In this document: positions 26,373 to 34,784 of the stretch, one piece after another
Layout of the letters: every line of letters begins with the position of its first letter
How positions within the stretch are numbered: the first letter of the stretch is position 1
Assembly: GCA_002898215.1 (NCBI GenBank)
Contig: BEIF01000003.1
Span: forward strand, 173,885-237,884
Direction: 5' to 3'
Origin: a bacterium HR29
Lineage (GTDB): Bacteria > Chloroflexota > Dehalococcoidia > Tepidiformales > Tepidiformaceae
Length of the DNA: 64,000 nt
Notes under the pieces: generated by a model
What the model saw: only the letters and a program-made list of their open reading frames with translations
Told to the model about the DNA's origin: nothing
Databases searched by the model: none
Position numbers and translations under genes: made by a program

Positions 26373-26378
26373 TACGCT
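26373..26378 (+). promoter_or_regulatory. -10 element of leaderless promoter (TACGCT)
   Basis: TACGCT ends 6 nt before the GTG at 26385, with no ribosome site. It is the promoter of the four-gene crotonase operon. Confidence 0.6.
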
Positions 26379-26384
26379 ACGGAC

Positions 26385-27035
26385 GTGATCGCACGCGAAG
26401 GCCACATCGTCCGCTGGCGTCCGGAGGGCGCCCCCGACTGGCGCGCCGATGCGGAAGCTCTCGATGCCTACCGTTGGGAGAGGGCGCGCGTCGTCCTGCT
26501 CGACCTCACCGCCTGCGTCCCATGGGAGGGCGATCCCTGGCCGCGGCGCGCCATCGTTTGGCTTCAACGCTTCCCGCTCCCGCTGGTGTCCGCCCTGGAC
26601 GGAGCCCTGGGGGGAGCATGGGTCGACCTTGCCCTCGCGGCGGATATCCGGGTCGGGTCGCCGTCGCTCACCCTGACCGTCCCTTCCGAGCTCGCCCTGC
26701 CGACCGTCGAGCGGCTGGGCATCCTCGTGCGGGGCACCCTCCCCGAGCCGGGGAAGCCCCTCTCCGGCCGCTGGCTGTTCGAACGAGGGCTCGTCTCCGC
26801 CCTGACTGAGGCCCCGCTCGCCGAGGCGGAGCGGGTCGCGACGGTGATCGCCTCCCGCGGGCCGTACGCCGTCCAGCTCGGCAAGGAAGCGATCTGGCGG
26901 GGGCTCGCGATGCCGTTGGAGCAGGCACTCCGCTTCGAGACCGACTTGACCCTCCTCCTCCAGACGACGAAGGATCGCGCGGAAGGCGTGCGCGCCTTCT
27001 TGGAAAAGCGCCCACCCCAATTCGAGGGAGTCTAG
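26385..27035 (+). CDS. Divergent crotonase-fold protein
   Basis: 216 residues. The second half is clearly crotonase-like: LPLVSALDGALGG (oxyanion-hole region), LALAADIRVGSP, and the C-terminal RGPYAVQLGKEAIWRG with ALRFETDLTLLLQTTKDRAEG. Compared with enoyl-CoA hydratases, the GGCE glutamate is replaced (GGAWVD), and the N-terminus is shorter and unusual. It may therefore have lost hydratase activity. Possible roles are acyl-CoA binding, isomerase activity or a regulatory partner of the intact crotonase at the end of the same operon. Leaderless GTG start. The next gene begins 2 bp after its stop. Confidence 0.75.
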   Translation: MIAREGHIVRWRPEGAPDWRADAEALDAYRWERARVVLLDLTACVPWEGDPWPRRAIVWLQRFPLPLVSALDGALGGAWVDLALAADIRVGSPSLTLTVPSELALPTVERLGILVRGTLPEPGKPLSGRWLFERGLVSALTEAPLAEAERVATVIASRGPYAVQLGKEAIWRGLAMPLEQALRFETDLTLLLQTTKDRAEGVRAFLEKRPPQFEGV

Positions 27036-27037
27036 CG

Positions 27038-27292
27038 ATGATCGTGCTGCTCGAACCCCCCGAGGCGTGGTCCATCATGATGCTGGTCAGCGCCGTGGCC
27101 ATCGACAACGCCGACCTCACGCCCGAAGGGAAGGAGGCGATCCGCCGCTGGCGCTCCGAGCACCGGAAGGGCAGCGAACGGCTGCAGAAGCTTACCGAGG
27201 ACCTGAACGAGGCTCTCAACGCTCACATCGACCAGAAGTTCATGCGACGCATCAAGATGCGCGGCTATCGCGCCGAAACGGTGAGGACGTAG
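27038..27292 (+). CDS. Small helical protein A of crotonase operon
   Basis: 84 residues with no signal or membrane segment, mostly helical by composition (AIRRWRSEHRKGSERLQKL, EDLNEALNAHI). It aligns with the next gene product over most of its length: a hydrophobic MMLVSAV-type start, a shared RWR at about 39-41, a GS pair, and NE-L near the end. I do not recognise the family. It starts 2 bp after the crotonase-like stop, with GGGAG about 9 nt upstream, so it belongs to the operon. Confidence 0.65.
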   Translation: MIVLLEPPEAWSIMMLVSAVAIDNADLTPEGKEAIRRWRSEHRKGSERLQKLTEDLNEALNAHIDQKFMRRIKMRGYRAETVRT

Positions 27293-27294
27293 CC

Positions 27295-27537
27295 ATGGAA
27301 GTCCGCTTCACCGACGACGAAGTCAACGCCATGCTCGTACTCCTCGTGAACCGAATGGCCGACGAAGCGGGCCTCTCCGACCGCGACCGCGCCATGTTGA
27401 AGCGGTGGCGGATGTCGGAGATGCGCATCGGAAGCGACGAGATGAACGACCTCGTGCGGAAGGTGAACGAGGACTTGGCGCAGAACCTCCGCCGCCGGGA
27501 GCGCTCGCAAATTCGCAAGCCCGACTGGCGGGAGTGA
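27295..27537 (+). CDS. Small helical protein B of crotonase operon
   Basis: 80 residues and a paralogue of the preceding gene (MLVLLV, LKRWR, IGSDEMNDL, VNEDLAQNL match it in order). It starts with an acidic stretch (FTDDEVNAM) and ends in a basic tail (RRRERSQIRKPDWRE). The ATG follows the previous stop by 2 bp with GAGG just upstream. Two tandem paralogues in tight coupling suggest a heterodimer or a coiled bundle. Function unknown; association with acyl-CoA enzymes is inferred from position only. Confidence 0.65.
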   Translation: MEVRFTDDEVNAMLVLLVNRMADEAGLSDRDRAMLKRWRMSEMRIGSDEMNDLVRKVNEDLAQNLRRRERSQIRKPDWRE

Positions 27538-27541
27538 CGCC

Positions 27542-28210
27542 GTGGTGGCCACCGGCGAGAAGGTGCGCTTCGAGGCCGACGAGCGGGGTGTGGCGGTGAT
27601 TACCCTCGCTCGCCCCGAGAAGCTGAATGCCATCGACCTCGAGATGCGGGACCTCCTCTGGACCTACCTGCTGGCTTGCCGCGACATGCCGGGCCTCCGC
27701 TGCGTAGTGTTCCGGGGCGAGGGCCGCGCCTTCAGCGCTGGCGCCGACGTCTCCGAATTCGGCACCGCGCCCAGCATCATGGACGCCCGTCGCGCCCGGC
27801 ACGACCGGGACGTGTGGGGGCTGCTCCTCGACCTGCCGGTGCCCACCATCGCCCGCATGCACGGGTACTGCTACGGTGCCGGGCTCGAACTCCCGCTCTG
27901 CTGCGACCTCCGCATCGCCGCGGAGAGCACGCGCTTCGCCCTGCCCGAGGTGACGTTGGGCTACATCCCCAGCGCCGGAGGGACCCAGACCCTGCCGCGC
28001 ATCGTGCCCCCGGGGGTGGCCGCCCATCTCATCCTCACCGGCGAGCCCATCGACGCGGCGGCAGCGCTCCGGTGGGGGTTGGTGCACGAAGTCGTGCCCG
28101 ACGATTCGCTCGATGCAGCCATCGAGCGCCACATCGAGCGCCTCCTCGGCGGAGAGCCGCTGCCGTCCCGCCGGCTCCCCCTCGGGGCGGTCTGGACGGG
28201 GGCGCTCTGA
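27542..28210 (+). CDS. Enoyl-CoA hydratase/isomerase family protein
   Basis: 222 residues, short for the family because the C-terminal helices are reduced. Both catalytic glutamate positions of enoyl-CoA hydratase are present: GAGLELPLCCD (about residue 120) and FALPEVTLG (about 140), followed by SAGGTQTLPR. RAFSAGADVSEFG gives the CoA-binding oxyanion-hole segment. A hydratase of beta-oxidation is the best guess; dehydratase or isomerase activity is possible. It starts at GTG 27542, 4 bp after the previous stop, with GGGAG upstream. Last gene of the leaderless operon. Confidence 0.85.
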   Translation: MVATGEKVRFEADERGVAVITLARPEKLNAIDLEMRDLLWTYLLACRDMPGLRCVVFRGEGRAFSAGADVSEFGTAPSIMDARRARHDRDVWGLLLDLPVPTIARMHGYCYGAGLELPLCCDLRIAAESTRFALPEVTLGYIPSAGGTQTLPRIVPPGVAAHLILTGEPIDAAAALRWGLVHEVVPDDSLDAAIERHIERLLGGEPLPSRRLPLGAVWTGAL

Positions 28211-28235
28211 ACCGCCGGCGCGGCTCTCCCGCGCC

Positions 28236-28241
28236 TACACT
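28236..28241 (+). promoter_or_regulatory. -10 element (TACACT), short or no leader
   Basis: TACACT with an 8-nt spacer to the ATG at 28250. No Shine-Dalgarno. Confidence 0.45.
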
Positions 28242-28249
28242 CGAGATCG

Positions 28250-28831
28250 ATGAGCGACCCCTCGGCCCCCGGTCTTTCCCCCCGGCCGCCTCTGGCCCTC
28301 GGTTGCGGGGCCAGCGCCCTCGCCCTGGCGGTGCTCCTACTGTTCGGGACCTGCACCATCCAGTACCTCGAGTCCGGGGCCAATTCGGGGAAGGTCACGC
28401 TGCTCCCCTACGAGGAGTACGAGGTGGGAGCGTTCGAATACCAGCCAGCCCGGCACTTCTTCCTCGTCCGCCTCGACCGGGAAACCTTCATCGCCCTCAG
28501 CGACCTGGATGCGGCGAACCGCGCCGCGCTCGGGCGCCGCTGCCGCGTCGCACCGATCGCCGCCTCCGACCCCGACCTCCCCGCGCTCCTGGAGCGGTAC
28601 CGCGACCGGATGAACCCGGCTCTCGCTGGCTCCACCCTCCTGCTCCGTGAGGACTGTTTCGGCGCAGTGTACGATGCCTCCGGGCTCCGCCTCGACCGGG
28701 ACGGCCGCAACTTGGACCGCCATCCGGTGGCCCTCGACGGGGAGGGGCGGGTGGTGGTCGACGTGAGCCGGCGAAGCTGCAGCGAGCGCTCCGGCTCCGA
28801 ACTCTTCGTGCCCGTGCCCTGTCGCGAATGA
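28250..28831 (+). CDS. Membrane-anchored Rieske-like protein lacking cluster ligands
   Basis: 193 residues. Residues 17-35 form a single N-terminal membrane helix with a short cytoplasmic tail. The exported part reads like a Rieske fold: FFLVRLDRETFIALSDLD, RCRVAPI, LREDCFGAVYDASGL, and RNLDRHPVALDGEGRVVVDV. The two Cys-x-His cluster motifs are not intact: Cys occurs at both sites but the His partners are missing. It could not bind a normal [2Fe-2S] cluster. The fold assignment is inference from residue pattern. It lies between the crotonase operon and an acyl-CoA synthetase with its own promoter. Confidence 0.55.
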   Translation: MSDPSAPGLSPRPPLALGCGASALALAVLLLFGTCTIQYLESGANSGKVTLLPYEEYEVGAFEYQPARHFFLVRLDRETFIALSDLDAANRAALGRRCRVAPIAASDPDLPALLERYRDRMNPALAGSTLLLREDCFGAVYDASGLRLDRDGRNLDRHPVALDGEGRVVVDVSRRSCSERSGSELFVPVPCRE

Positions 28832-28838
28832 CACTCGG

Positions 28839-28868
28839 TTCGCCCGCTCCGTTGCTTTCCGGTAGGAT
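28839..28868 (+). promoter_or_regulatory. Promoter TTCGCC-N18-TAGGAT
   Basis: -35 TTCGCC (28839-28844) and -10 TAGGAT (28863-28868). It gives a leader of about 45 nt before the second acyl-CoA synthetase. Confidence 0.4.
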
Positions 28869-28919
28869 ATCGGCGGCTTGTGAGGCCGCGCCCAAACTTC
28901 GCTCGCGCTCGGAGAGGCC

Positions 28920-30500
28920 ATGAACACCATCGAGTTCCTGCAGATCTCGTCCGCGGTCGTCCCCGATCGGGAGGCCCTGGTCGAGTTCGGCGGTAGCGAG
29001 AAGCGCATCACCTACATGGAGATGGTCCCTCTCGTGAACAAGCTGGCCAATGCCCTCCAGGGGCTGGGGTTGCAGCGGCACGAGAAGGTGGCCGTGATGG
29101 CGGTGAACAGCGCCGATTACGTCATCACCTACTACGCCTGTGCGGCGCTTGGCATCACCTTCGTCCCGCTCAACTACCGCGCCAAGGACGAAGAGCTCAC
29201 CCACATGCTCAACATCAGCGAAGCCCAGGCGCTCTTCGTCTCGAAGCGGTACCTCGACCTCGTGAACCGTATCCGCCCGACCCTCTCCTCCGTCCGCCAC
29301 TACATCTCCTACGAAGGGCCTGCCGAGGGGTACCTCGATTACGAGCAGCTCGTGGCTGCCGCGCCGGAGGACGACGTCTTCGTCGAGGTGGATGACGAAG
29401 ACCCCACCATCCTCATGTTCACCAGTGGCACCACCGCGCTTCCCAAGGGCGTCGTCCTCACCTACCTCGACCTCACGGCCTACGTTACCAACACCATGGC
29501 CCCTGCCGACCCCGAGGTGCACGAGAAGACGCTCGTGTCGGCGCCGTTCTTCCACATCGCCGGGGCCACGGCCATGCTCTCCTCCATCTGGGGCGGCCGG
29601 ACGCTCGTCATCCTGCCCCAGTTCACGCCGGAGGACTGGTTGAAGGCCGTCGAGCGGGAGAAGGTCACTCACGCCTTCGTGGTCCCCACCATGCTGAAGC
29701 GCATCATGGAGGTGCCGGACTTCGAGAAGTACGACATCTCCAGCCTGAAGCTCATCACCTACGGCGCCGCGCCCATGCCCTACGAAGTGGTGCGGAAGGC
29801 GTGCGACATCTTCCCGCCGAGGGGCATCGGGCTCATGAACGCCTACGGCCAGACGGAGTCCACCTCGACCCTCACCTTCCTCGGCCCCGAAGACCACGAC
29901 CTGAGCACCGACAAGGAGAAGAAGGAGCGCCGGCTCCGGTCGGTCGGCCGCCCCATGGACGACGTCGAAATCGTCATCATGGACGACCGGAACAACATCC
30001 TACCGCCGGGGCAGGAAGGGGAGATCTGTGTCCGCTCCGCCCGGGTAATGAAGGGCTACTACAAGCAGGAGGACGCCACCAGCGCGACCATCATCGACGG
30101 CTGGCTCCACACCGGTGACGTGGGCTACCTCGACGAGGACGGCTACCTGTACATCACCGGTCGGAAGAAGGACCTCATCATCCGGGGTGGTGAGAACATC
30201 TCCCCGGGCGAGATCGAGAGCGTGCTCGAAGAGCATCCGGCCATCGAGGAGGCGGCGGTCATCGGCGTGCCCGACCCCGACTGGGGCGAAGTGGTGAAGG
30301 CGGTGGTGGTCCTGAAGCCGGGGGCGAAGATCACCCCCCAAGAGCTCACCGAGTACGCGAAGAGCCGCCTGGCGTCCTTCAAGGCTCCGCAGTTCGTGGC
30401 GGTGGTCCCCGAACTCCCCCGCAACGCCATGGGGAAGGTGGTGAAGACGGAGCTGCGGAAGCTGTACGGCACGCCCACCAACGACAACGTGCCCGCCTGA
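28920..30500 (+). CDS. Acyl-CoA synthetase (AMP-forming)
   Basis: 526 residues. Motifs in order: TSGTTALPKGVVL (about 162-174), YGQTESTSTLTF, GWLHTGDVGYLDEDGY, GRKKDLIIRGGENISPGEIE and LPRNAMGKVVK with the C-terminal catalytic Lys. It activates a carboxylic acid to its CoA thioester via the adenylate. It is not a close copy of the synthetase at 9372, so its substrate probably differs. GGAGAGGCC precedes the ATG. The EtfD-like gene follows by 33 bp and is probably cotranscribed, which links activation to electron transfer to quinone. Confidence 0.92.
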   Translation: MNTIEFLQISSAVVPDREALVEFGGSEKRITYMEMVPLVNKLANALQGLGLQRHEKVAVMAVNSADYVITYYACAALGITFVPLNYRAKDEELTHMLNISEAQALFVSKRYLDLVNRIRPTLSSVRHYISYEGPAEGYLDYEQLVAAAPEDDVFVEVDDEDPTILMFTSGTTALPKGVVLTYLDLTAYVTNTMAPADPEVHEKTLVSAPFFHIAGATAMLSSIWGGRTLVILPQFTPEDWLKAVEREKVTHAFVVPTMLKRIMEVPDFEKYDISSLKLITYGAAPMPYEVVRKACDIFPPRGIGLMNAYGQTESTSTLTFLGPEDHDLSTDKEKKERRLRSVGRPMDDVEIVIMDDRNNILPPGQEGEICVRSARVMKGYYKQEDATSATIIDGWLHTGDVGYLDEDGYLYITGRKKDLIIRGGENISPGEIESVLEEHPAIEEAAVIGVPDPDWGEVVKAVVVLKPGAKITPQELTEYAKSRLASFKAPQFVAVVPELPRNAMGKVVKTELRKLYGTPTNDNVPA

Positions 30501-30533
30501 GCGCGGGCAGGCGCACCGGAGGGGGTAGGTACG

Positions 30534-32783
30534 ATGCAGGGCACACGTCCAGCCGCCGCTAACGAACGCCGGTCGGGTCTGAGGCTCCGTGTGAACTTGG
30601 GGAGCCTCGTGCTGCCCGTCGCCATCATCGGCGCCATCGCCGCCTTCGAGCTGGGCCGCACCAGCGACGCCCAGCGCGAGGTGTTCTTCAACATCAAGGC
30701 GCCGGCGGCGATGTACTTCCTCTTCGGCCTCTTCATGACCGTCGTCTTCGGCGCCTTCGTCCAGCGGGCACGCGTCTGGCGGCTCGGCAAGCCGTACCGG
30801 GTGACGGACAACCTCGGCGCCCGGCTCGTCAACTTCCTCACCCTCGGCGCCGCCACCAGCCGCATCAAGAACGACCGCTACGCCGGGGTGATGCACTGGT
30901 GCATCTACTCAAGCTTCATCGTCCTCACCATCGTCACCATCCTCCTGGCCATCGATGATTACTTGCCCCTCATCGTGGGGAGCGATGCCGAACACGCCTT
31001 CCTCACGGGGGGCGTCTACCTCGTCTACAGCCTCGTAGGCGACGCCTTCGGCATCATCGGCCTCGTGGGGGTCGGCATGGCGGTACACCGCCGCTACTTG
31101 CAGCGGCCGCCCAAGCTCCACTGGGACCAGCGCCGCACCGAGGATGCGCTCGTCGTCGGCCTCCTCGGGGTGGTGCTCTTCACCGGCTTCCTGGTCGAGG
31201 GTCTCCGCATCGCCGCCGACGAGATCCCTGCCGGCCACGAGTCGTGGTCGTACTGGTCGCCCGGCGGCTGGGTGGTGGCGAAGGTCGTGGGCAGCGGCAA
31301 CGTCGACCTGCTGCTCGACATCCACCGCGGCTTCTGGTGGTTCCACGTCGTCGGGGCGTTCACGCTCCTCGGGCTCATGTCGCTCACGAAGTTCCGCCAC
31401 ATCGTCTTCGCGCCCGTCAACGCCTTCCTGAAGCGCCCCGGCAGCCAGGCGTACCTCGCTCCCATGGGCGACTTCGAAGCGCTGATGGAATCCGGGAGGA
31501 GCCTCGGCGCCGGCAAGATCGAGGACTTCACCTGGAAGCAGCTCTTCGATGCCGACGTCTGCGTCCGCTGCGGGCGGTGTACGGCCGCCTGCCCGGCGTG
31601 GACCGCGGGACAGCCGCTCTCGCCCATGGCCATTATCCAGGACCTGAAGCGGTACATGAACCACGCTGCGCCGCTCATCCGCAGCGGGAAGGACCCGGCC
31701 GAAGTCCTCGGCGGTCAGCTCGTCGGTGACTACATCCGCGACGAATCCCTCTGGGCCTGCCGCACCTGCATGGCCTGCGTGCAGGAGTGCCCGGTCATGA
31801 TCGAGCACGTGCCCATCATCGTCGACATGCGCCGCTACCTCGTGATGGAGCAAGCCCGCGTGCCGGCCACCGCCCAGCAGGCCCTCGAGAACATCGAGCA
31901 GCGCGGCCACCCCTGGCGCGGCACCCAGCTCACCCGCGAGACCTGGATCGAGCAGCTCCGCGCCGAAGGCATCGACGTCCCGATCTTCGACGGGACGCAG
32001 GAGTACCTCTACTGGGTCGGCTGCTCCGGGGCCCTCGTCGAGCGGAACCTCCCCATCACCAAGGCTGTGGCGAAGCTGCTCCTCGAGGCGGGCGTGAGCT
32101 TCGGCGTTCTCGGACAGGCCGAGACCTGCACCGGCGACCCGGCCCGCCGCCTGGGGAACGAGTTCCTCTTCGCCACCATCGCCGAGCAGAACGCTCAGTC
32201 GCTGAACGAGCTGGGGGTGAGGCGCATCATCACCGCCTGCCCTCACTGCTTCAACACCTTCAAGAACGAATACCCCGATTTCGGCGGCCGCTACGAGGTC
32301 ATCCACCACGCGGAGTTCCTGCGCACGCTCGTGGCCCGGGGGAAGCTGCAGCCGAAGGCGTTCGAGGGCCGACGCATCACCTTCCACGACTCCTGCTACC
32401 TCGGCCGCGGCAACGGCATCTACGACGCTCCCCGCGAGCTCCTGTCGGCCATCCCCGGCGTCGAGCTGGTGGAGATGCCCCGCAGCCGCGAGCGAGGGCT
32501 CTGCTGCGGCGCCGGCGGCGGGAACATGTGGATGGAGGAGAAGGGCACCCGCGTCAACCACCTCCGTGCGGCCGAGGCGGCCAACACCGGCGCGGCGGTC
32601 GTGGCCACCGCCTGCCCCTTCTGCATCCAGATGTTCGAGGACGGTATCCCGGCCGTACAGCCCGACGAGGAGCGCCGCACCATCCGCGCGCTCGACATCG
32701 CCGAGGTGCTGGAGCTCGCCGTGGCGCCTGCCCGCCCGCCGGCGGAGCGCCCCGACCTCCCCACCGGCCTTCCCGGCGGCTGA
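30534..32783 (+). CDS. EtfD-like membrane iron-sulfur oxidoreductase (ETF:quinone)
   Basis: 749 residues. The N-terminal third has five or so membrane helices with NarI-like haem-type features ([20 protein letters not shown]). Two 4Fe-4S motifs follow: [12 protein letters not shown] from about 343 and [12 protein letters not shown] from about 409. The C-terminal part holds two cysteine-rich CCG-type domains ending in [10 protein letters not shown], as in HdrD and the mycobacterial EtfD. The predicted role is to take electrons from ETF (etfBA at 36.5-38.3 kb) and reduce menaquinone during fatty acid oxidation. The ATG has GGAGGGGG upstream. The electron partner is inference from family and gene content. 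Confidence 0.88.
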   Translation: MQGTRPAAANERRSGLRLRVNLGSLVLPVAIIGAIAAFELGRTSDAQREVFFNIKAPAAMYFLFGLFMTVVFGAFVQRARVWRLGKPYRVTDNLGARLVNFLTLGAATSRIKNDRYAGVMHWCIYSSFIVLTIVTILLAIDDYLPLIVGSDAEHAFLTGGVYLVYSLVGDAFGIIGLVGVGMAVHRRYLQRPPKLHWDQRRTEDALVVGLLGVVLFTGFLVEGLRIAADEIPAGHESWSYWSPGGWVVAKVVGSGNVDLLLDIHRGFWWFHVVGAFTLLGLMSLTKFRHIVFAPVNAFLKRPGSQAYLAPMGDFEALMESGRSLGAGKIEDFTWKQLFDADVCVRCGRCTAACPAWTAGQPLSPMAIIQDLKRYMNHAAPLIRSGKDPAEVLGGQLVGDYIRDESLWACRTCMACVQECPVMIEHVPIIVDMRRYLVMEQARVPATAQQALENIEQRGHPWRGTQLTRETWIEQLRAEGIDVPIFDGTQEYLYWVGCSGALVERNLPITKAVAKLLLEAGVSFGVLGQAETCTGDPARRLGNEFLFATIAEQNAQSLNELGVRRIITACPHCFNTFKNEYPDFGGRYEVIHHAEFLRTLVARGKLQPKAFEGRRITFHDSCYLGRGNGIYDAPRELLSAIPGVELVEMPRSRERGLCCGAGGGNMWMEEKGTRVNHLRAAEAANTGAAVVATACPFCIQMFEDGIPAVQPDEERRTIRALDIAEVLELAVAPARPPAERPDLPTGLPGG

Positions 32784-33059
32784 CGCGTTCCACCCTGCCG
32801 AGGGATACCACCACGTTGCCGGGATCGCGCGCTGGCCAAGGCGGAGCGCGATACCCACTCGCTGTTGCCCCCTGCCGCAAGATGCCATTTCGCCGCTGAG
32901 GGGTCGTCGCTCGCCGAGCGCACCGAGGGTCCCGAGGGGTCGGCGATGGGATTGAAGCTCGGGGGCGGTTGCGTCCCGGTTTTTCGCCTCGCGGCGCCCA
33001 CCTTCGTCGGCTCTAGAGGCAGCGGGGCTGCTGCCCAGCCGGTCAACGGCTACCTGGTC

Positions 33060-33830
33060 ACGGGCCCAAGGAAGGGATGCGTGGAGATCCCCACGACCCG
33101 GCGCTGACCCGACCGGCGCGTTCACCATCGAGACGTGGGCCTATCCGCCCTCCATCGATTCCGAGTCCATCGCCGGGAAGGGGTTGCGAGCTGCGTACTG
33201 GACTGCGTACTGGCTGGGCGTGTATTCGGCGCTCAGCTTTTAGGCGCGGTTCGGCCAGCTCGCGTGATGTCGGCGCCCGGTCGGGGAGCGGGGTCACATC
33301 GCCGTCACCCGGCATAGCTGCCGGTAGCCACGGGCTTCACCGCCATGTAGGTCGGCGGCTCGCAGCTCCGTTTCCGCGTGAGCGGGGTACTCACGGAGGA
33401 ACTGGCGTACTCGGGCGCGCCCACGAGGAACACGTTGCCCCTCCGCATCGGATCCGACGGCGACTCGGATGATCGATTCGGGGGGTGTTATCGATGAGGT
33501 GCGCCTGTGGAACGTGGCCCGCACCCGGGCGGAGAGCCAGGGTGTCATGAACACGCCCCTCGGTTCCGGGTCGGGGCCGGTGGCCGTGTGGCACCTCGAC
33601 GGGGATGCGGGGGAGGCTCTCGGGCGCTCCCACGGCTGGGCGCGGGCGGCACGCTCGATTTCCGCACGGGCTCGCCTCCGCACGCCCAGACATCAACCCC
33701 GACACCCACCGCCACGCCCACCGACGGCCGCTGGCGGTTCGACTTCGACGCCTTTCGCAATGAGACGCTCACCCCGACACCGACTGCGACGCCCACGCCG
33801 CGTCCGGTAGCAAGCCCGAGGCTGGAGCCT
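33060..33830 (+). pseudogene. Decayed LamG-domain secreted protein
   Basis: Pieces of a LamG/concanavalin-like domain occur in order but in changing frames with stops. From about 33087: VEIP, then DPTGAFTIETWAYPPS and SESIAGKG to a TAG at 33241. From about 33290: HIAVTRH to a stop. From 33330: VGGSQLRFRVSGVL, then LPLRIGSDGDSDDRFGG. From 33480: VIDEVRLWNVARTRAES and VAVWHLDGDAG. The frame then shifts again to GTLDFRTG and Thr-Pro repeats ([10 protein letters not shown]). At least four lesions. The stretch 32784-33059 shows no gene I can support. Confidence 0.65.
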
Positions 33831-33880
33831 TCGCCGTGCGGCGGAGGACGAGGCGGTAGGCGGCCCCTCGGTCGGCCGAA

Positions 33881-34345
33881 TCAGCGACGGCTCGCGGCCT
33901 CGTCGGCGGCGAGCCGCTCCCGTTCGTAGGCCGCGAGCAGGCCCAGGATGAGCTCCTCGAAACGGCGGCGGGTCCATGCTGCGTTCCGCCGCGGCGTCCC
34001 CACCCGCCGTGGGCCCGGCTCCCCGGGTCCGGTGACGTACGCGGCGACGGCCCACTGACCGGGAGCCCACTCGACGAGGCACATCTGCAGCCCGCACTGC
34101 CCGCCGAGGCCCAGGCGGAACTCCTCCGTCCCGTCTTCCCACGTGGAGGGCGTGAGGACCACCGGCAGTTCGTCGCCGTACACGGCGCGGATGTCGGCGG
34201 CCGCCCGCGCTGCCCAGCCGTACAGCTCCCGGAGGAGCGCTTCTTGCGCCGCCCGTTCGCCGCCCGAGGCGAGTCGGCGTAACTCCCGCCTCCGCCTCCA
34301 TCCCTCTCGTAGCTCCAGAACACGGTCGTGGAAGCTCGCCGCCAT
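33881..34345 (-). CDS. Small protein of unknown function
   Basis: 154 residues, soluble. The helical N-terminus is rich in Arg and Glu (DRVLELREGWRRRREL), followed by AAADIRAVYGDELPVVLTP. A middle section, QCGLQMCLVEWAPGQWAVAAY, could be a short beta sheet, and another Arg-rich helix ends the protein. I do not recognise a family. GGGAGG lies 7-12 nt before the ATG. It follows glnK on the same strand after 68 bp but has no obvious nitrogen-control feature. Confidence 0.55.
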   Translation of the reverse strand: MAASFHDRVLELREGWRRRRELRRLASGGERAAQEALLRELYGWAARAAADIRAVYGDELPVVLTPSTWEDGTEEFRLGLGGQCGLQMCLVEWAPGQWAVAAYVTGPGEPGPRRVGTPRRNAAWTRRRFEELILGLLAAYERERLAADEAASRR

Positions 34346-34413
34346 CGGGGACCTCCCGCACGCTCGGGCCGGCCCGGGCGCGGGGGCGCTGAGCACCCGG
34401 GCCGGCCTGCCGC

Positions 34414-34752
34414 TTAGATCGCTGCTTCGCCCCGCTCCCGCGTACGCACGCGGATGACGTCGGTCACTTCGGAGACGAAGATCTTGCCGTCGCCGATTTC
34501 GCCGGTGTAGGCGTTGTCGACGATGGCGTCGATTACCTGCTGAGCGTGGGCGTCGTCGACGACGATGAGCAGCCAGATCTTCGGCAGGTATTCCACCTTG
34601 TACTGGCGCCCGCGCCACTGTTCGACGATGCCCCGCTGTTTCCCGTGCCCTTTCACTTCGGCGATGGTCATCCCGGGATAGCCCAGCTCCTCGAGCGCTT
34701 CCTTCACGAAGGGGAGCCGTCCGGGGCGAATGATCGCTTCGATCCGTTTCAT
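34414..34752 (-). CDS. glnK: PII nitrogen regulatory protein
   Basis: A 112-residue PII trimer subunit that binds ATP/ADP and 2-oxoglutarate and gates ammonium uptake. It starts MKRIEAIIRPGRLPFVKEAL. The T-loop contains GHGKQRGIVEQWRG with Tyr51 at the classical uridylylation position. GEIGDGKIFVSEV is the C-terminal signature. It lies directly behind amt (32 bp gap), the standard amt-glnK pairing, so GlnK should block the channel when nitrogen is plentiful. Whether Tyr51 is modified depends on a GlnD not seen here. Confidence 0.95.
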   Translation of the reverse strand: MKRIEAIIRPGRLPFVKEALEELGYPGMTIAEVKGHGKQRGIVEQWRGRQYKVEYLPKIWLLIVVDDAHAQQVIDAIVDNAYTGEIGDGKIFVSEVTDVIRVRTRERGEAAI

Positions 34753-34784
34753 GTCGGCATTCCTCCCTGGTCCTTGGGCAGTGG

